A stretch of 64,000 nucleotides of DNA. Source: AP-15 sp963712825. Lineage in GTDB: Bacteria > Pseudomonadota > Alphaproteobacteria > ATCC43930 > CGMCC-115725. A model generated the notes under the pieces. It ran no database searches. It was not told where the DNA came from and saw nothing but the letters and a program-made list of their open reading frames with translations. This document shows positions 63,020 through 64,000 of this stretch, in pieces. The position numbers and the translations under genes are program-made. Where the stretch lies: positions 104,462 through 168,461 of the forward strand of contig CAVQJP010000028.1 of assembly GCA_963712825.1 (NCBI GenBank), in the 5' to 3' direction. Each line of letters begins with the position of its first letter. Position 1 is the first letter of the stretch.

Positions 63020-64000
63020 ATGGATTTTTCGCTCCCGAGGAGCTCGAGGATCTGCGGGGAGTGATGAGGGGTTTCGTCACTCGTGAACTCGTCCCGCTGG
63101 AAAGGCACATCGCACGCGAATGGGAATGGGAGATCCCGAGGGACGTTCAGCAGGAACTCGAGAGAAAGGCCCGCGCTCTCGGGCTGGCGTCGCTCAGCGT
63201 CCCGACGGAGCTGGGGGGCGCCGGTCTCGGATTTCTCGGGTTGGTGGTGGTAAAAGAGGAACTCGGCCGGACGACCGTTCCCTGGATCCTCCCTGGCGAG
63301 CCGAGCGTCTCTCTCTACTCATGCACGCCCGAACAGCGGGAGCGGTACCTGCTTGCGGTGATCCGGGGCGAGAAGGTCATGGCGTTCGCTCAGACGGAGC
63401 CCGAGGCCGGTTCCGATCCTGCGGGAATCAAGACTATGGCCGTCCGGGACGGCGAGGGCTGGGTGCTCAACGGTCAAAAGCGTTTCATCACTGCGGCTCA
63501 CCGAGCCGACTTCCTTCAGGTGGTGGCCGTGACCGATCCGGCGAAGAGACAACACGGTGGGATGACCTGCTTTCTGGTCGACACGGACACCCCTGGGTAC
63601 GAGGTGGTTGGACGGGACCGGATCATGGGGCGCGAAGCGCCGTGCGAGTTGCGCTTCGATAACTGCCGCCTCCCGCCGACGAGCGTGCTCGGTGAGGTCG
63701 GCGGTGGCTTCGTCCTGGCCCAGAGTTGGCTGGCCGCACACGACCGCCTCGAGCAGGGACCATACGCCGTCGGCCGGTCGGAACGAGCCCTGGAGATGGC
63801 CACCCAGTACGCTGGCGACCGGGTGACGTTCGGGGAACCCCTCGCCAACCGACAAGCGATCCAGACCATGTTGGCCGATTCTTTCATGGAAATTCATCAA
63901 TGTCGCCTGATGGTGTACCACGCAGCGTACATGGCGGACCGGCACGAGGACATCAGGGTGGCGGCGAGCATGATCCGGTTGTTCGCCACTGAGATGCAGT
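63020..64000 (+). pseudogene. Second acyl-CoA dehydrogenase (frameshift at start; 3' end cut by window)
   Basis: After an ATG at 63020 (MDFSLP) the frame shifts within 63032-63040 (CTCCCGAGGAG lacks a C), then runs open to the window end. It reads ELGGAGLGFLGLVVVKEELG, MAFAQTEPEAGSDPAGIKTM, GWVLNGQKRFITAAHRADFL, RFDNCRLPPTSVLGEVGGGF and ATQYAGDRVTFGEPLANRQA, standard acyl-CoA dehydrogenase sequence through the second beta domain into the C-terminal helices. An in-frame ATG at 63064 could serve as a start if the shift is real. With the first dehydrogenase it suggests a beta-oxidation or CoA-thioester catabolic cluster. Confidence 0.8.

Noticed and set aside
63120..63662. A 180-codon plus-strand frame
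   Set aside because: It is out of frame with the acyl-CoA dehydrogenase sequence, which runs open from 63,061 to the window end.

Overview
The first ~58.4 kb is a high-GC, gene-dense chromosomal segment of alphaproteobacterial type, probably Rhodospirillales-like. This is inferred from the def-fmt-truA ... dapE-dapD neighbourhood, the cysteine-less bL31, a ROSE-like thermometer with an RpoH-like promoter ahead of hsp20, and palindromic GC-rich repeats typical of such genomes. It is mostly housekeeping and accessory metabolism. I see no rRNA, tRNA, CRISPR array, prophage or insertion sequence. The last ~5.5 kb (from about 58,440) looks different: all genes lie on the + strand, they encode acyl-CoA dehydrogenase/TetR/alcohol dehydrogenase/aldo-keto reductase proteins of actinobacterial flavour, and four of its five recognisable genes plus the partial last one carry one or more single-base frameshifts. 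The boundary cuts off the N-terminal part of a Rieske dioxygenase gene. I read this as an assembly chimera or an error-rich contig end, with a genuine insertion as the less likely alternative.

Layout. 1-3.1 kb (-): class II aldolase, epoxide-hydrolase-like alpha/beta hydrolase and acyl-CoA synthetase (cut by the left edge). 3.25-8.7 kb (+): complete urease operon ureDABCEFG, with a palindromic repeat between ureA and ureB and a second copy translated inside ureF. 8.8-13.2 kb (+): an unassigned 1105-residue receptor-like membrane protein behind a perfect CRP-type palindrome, then a CorA magnesium transporter. 13.3-15.1 kb (-): small stress-related genes (Hsp20 with RNA thermometer, bL31, PRC-barrel, a 26-residue hydrophobic peptide, CsbD). 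15.4-22 kb: AI-2E-type permease, cation/proton antiporter, methyltransferase, a 10-formyl-THF hydrolase-like protein and a TcuA-like flavoprotein. 22-29.3 kb: def-fmt-truA, two Pro/Ala-rich membrane-anchored proteins (one broken), a membrane protein, dapE and dapD. 29.4-35 kb: divergent GT39 and GT2-GtrA glycosyltransferases plus a secreted YetA/PcRGLX-like candidate polysaccharide lyase. 35-45 kb: nitroreductase, small secreted protein, thiolase with its DUF35 partner, a hydrolase/dehalogenase group under a divergent LysR, PEBP, pyridoxal kinase and SDR. 45-53 kb: frameshifted M3 oligopeptidase, lipoprotein, and a GltD-like flavoprotein with a KorAB 2-oxoacid:ferredoxin oxidoreductase. 53-58 kb: a structured leader and Gly-rich secreted protein, MscS channel, ABM monooxygenase, CoA transferase and the truncated Rieske alpha subunit.

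The strongest leads for something new are: the 1105-residue receptor/transporter-like protein with its CRP-type operator; the repeat-derived N-terminus of UreF; the alpha/beta hydrolase that has lost its nucleophilic serine beside two dehalogenase-type enzymes; the stand-alone formyl-THF hydrolase-like protein next to a TcuA-like flavoprotein; the candidate lyase paired with polysaccharide glycosyltransferases; and the branched RNA-like structure ahead of the Gly-rich gene. All functional assignments come from reading the sequence by eye. No database search was run.
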